This document shows positions 62,646 through 64,000 of a DNA stretch of 64,000 nucleotides, piece by piece. The DNA lies in the NCBI GenBank assembly GCA_963921195.1, contig CAWUER010000514.1, positions 2,914,001 through 2,978,000 of the forward strand, read 5' to 3'. This DNA is from Pegoplata infirma. Taxonomy: Eukaryota; Arthropoda; Insecta; Diptera; Anthomyiidae. The notes under the pieces are model-generated. The model was not told where the DNA came from. It saw only the letters and a list, made by a program, of their open reading frames with translations, and did no database searches. The translations under genes were made by a program, and so were the position numbers. Position 1 is the first letter of the stretch; each line of letters begins with the position of its first letter.

Positions 62646-63512
62646 AGGTCTCCAGACTACGAAAAATTACAAGTTTATCATTTTTGAAAAAATAATTTTT
62701 TTTAAAAATTTAAAATCGAGCAATCTCTTTTATTCTATTTAAACTTTATTGAAAAAGATTTAAATTTGTGCAAAGGCATTAGAAAACGATAGAATGGTAA
62801 CCTTGATATAGCCATTTCAAGTTATTACAAGTAACCCGAAAATATTTTTTATATGAATGCATAAATATCTGTTAATACTAGTCTGATAGTCTAAAATTTT
62901 TTCTGTCATGATATAGCTAATATACTTATGCATTCTAGTTTTTATAGAGTCAAAATCGCATCATTATTTACCGAGTTATAGAAATTTAAAAATGAGGGTC
63001 TCCAAAAAACCTTAAATAATGGGTTTCTCATAAAAATGAAAAAAAAACTTTGCATAAATGCATATATCTCTGTAAGTACCAGCCCGATTGTCTCACATTT
63101 GGTTCCAGAGGAAAGATAAAGTCTCAATCTTTTATTTTTTTGTTATTTTGACAAAATCGGAGCAATAGTTGCAGAGATACAGCCGTTGAAAGTAAAAGGT
63201 CTCCAGACTACGAAAAATTACAAGTTTATCATTTTTGAAAAAATAAATTTTTTTAAAAATTTAAAATCGAGCAATCTCTTTTATTCTATTTAAACTTTAT
63301 TGAAAAAGATTTAAATTCGTGCGAAGGCATTTGAAATCGAAATAATGGTAACCTTGATATAGCCATTTCAAGTTATTACAAGTAACCCGAAAATATTTTT
63401 GATATGAATGCATAAATATCTGTTAATACTAGTCTGATAGTCTTAAATTTTTTCTGTCATGATAAAGCTAATATACTTATGCATTCTAGTTTTTATAGAG
63501 TCAAAATCGCAT

Positions 63513-63522
63513 CGCATAAAAA
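63513..63522. other. Deletion scar: ~21 bp missing in subunit B with GCATCGCAT at the joint
   Basis: ATCGCATC is joined to GCATAAAAATTAGGG, losing most of ATTATTTACCGAGTTATAG. The repeated GCAT at the joint suggests slippage or microhomology repair. Not seen in any other monomer. Confidence 0.8.
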
Positions 63523-64000
63523 TTAGGGTCTCCAAAATACCTTAAATAATGGGTTTCTCATAAAAATGAAAAAAAAACTTTGCATAAATGCATATATCTC
63601 TGTAAGTACCAGCCCGATTGTCTCACATTTGGTTCCAGAGGAAAGATAAAGTCTCAATCTTTTATTTTTTTGTTATTTTGACAAAATCGGAGCAATAGTT
63701 GCAGAGATACAGCCGTTGAAAGTAAAAGGTCTCCAGACTACGAAAAATTACAAGTTTATCATTTTTGAAAAAATAAATTTTTTTAAAAATTTAAAATCGA
63801 GCAATCTCTTTTATTCTATTTAAACTTTATTGAAAAAGATTTAAATTCGTGCGAAGGCATTTGAAATCGAAATAATGGTAACCTTGATATAGCCATTTCA
63901 AGTTATTACAAGTAACCCGAAAATATTTTTGATATGAATGCATAAATATCTATTAATACTAGTCTGATAGTCTTAAATTTTTTCTGTCATGATAAAGCTA

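Larger units (their letters stand above)
59809..64000. repeat. Satellite array, segment 4 (about 8 monomers, open at the right edge)
   Basis: The array resumes after the second LTR element and runs off the window. It begins with several consecutive T1-class monomers, then T4, T3 and T3. Two damaged monomers are present: a 63-64 bp loss at 62643 and a loss of about 21 bp at 63514. No gene was seen. Confidence 0.96.

Noticed and set aside
1..64000. CRISPR array or bacterial repeat system
   Set aside because: The repeats are ~552 bp with no unique spacers, and no cas-like genes are present. The LTR element and foldback transposon are eukaryotic.

Overview
The window is almost entirely one AT-rich nuclear satellite DNA array from a eukaryote, read from inside the array (neither edge is in view). 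The monomer is about 551-552 bp. I count roughly 109 copies, head to tail and all in the same orientation. There are no host genes, tRNAs, rRNAs, CRISPR arrays or bacterial features. The organism is probably an arthropod, most likely an insect. The hints are a Ty3/Gypsy-type LTR element with a TCAGT initiator-like motif in its LTR and a primer-binding site resembling the tRNA-Pro type, plus a long foldback MITE. This host call is inference.

Layout: 1-37871 satellite; 37872-38572 a 701-bp non-coding foldback (MITE-like) element flanked by TAA; 38573-48182 satellite; 48183-49860 a 1,678-bp LTR element (195-bp LTRs, one intact 375-codon gag, no pol) flanked by TAAA; 49861-58130 satellite; 58131-59808 a second copy of the same element at the same site in the monomer with the same TAAA flanks; 59809-64000 satellite. 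The two LTR copies lie exactly 9,948 bp apart. They share flanking monomers with private variants, so they come from one insertion later duplicated with its surrounding array, not from two insertions.

Repeat structure exists at several scales. (i) The 552-bp monomer is itself an old trimer of diverged subunits of about 179, 172 and 201 bp. (ii) Monomers fall into four variant classes (called T1, T4, T2 and T3 here) that tend to follow that order and form a higher-order repeat of about 2.2 kb, often shortened to T1-T2-T3. (iii) Local 2-monomer and 6-monomer exchanges, chimeric monomers and an 8-9 kb segmental duplication show unequal exchange in progress. (iv) Several monomers carry internal deletions of 17-181 bp.

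The only convincing coding sequences are the two gag copies: a Ty3/Gypsy-like capsid region, two CCHC zinc knuckles, and an unusual hydrophobic N-terminus followed by a possible coiled coil. The element lacks protease, reverse transcriptase, RNase H, integrase and any visible polypurine tract. If it still moves, it must use another element's enzymes. The many 61-91 codon open frames elsewhere are translations of the satellite and are not annotated as genes.
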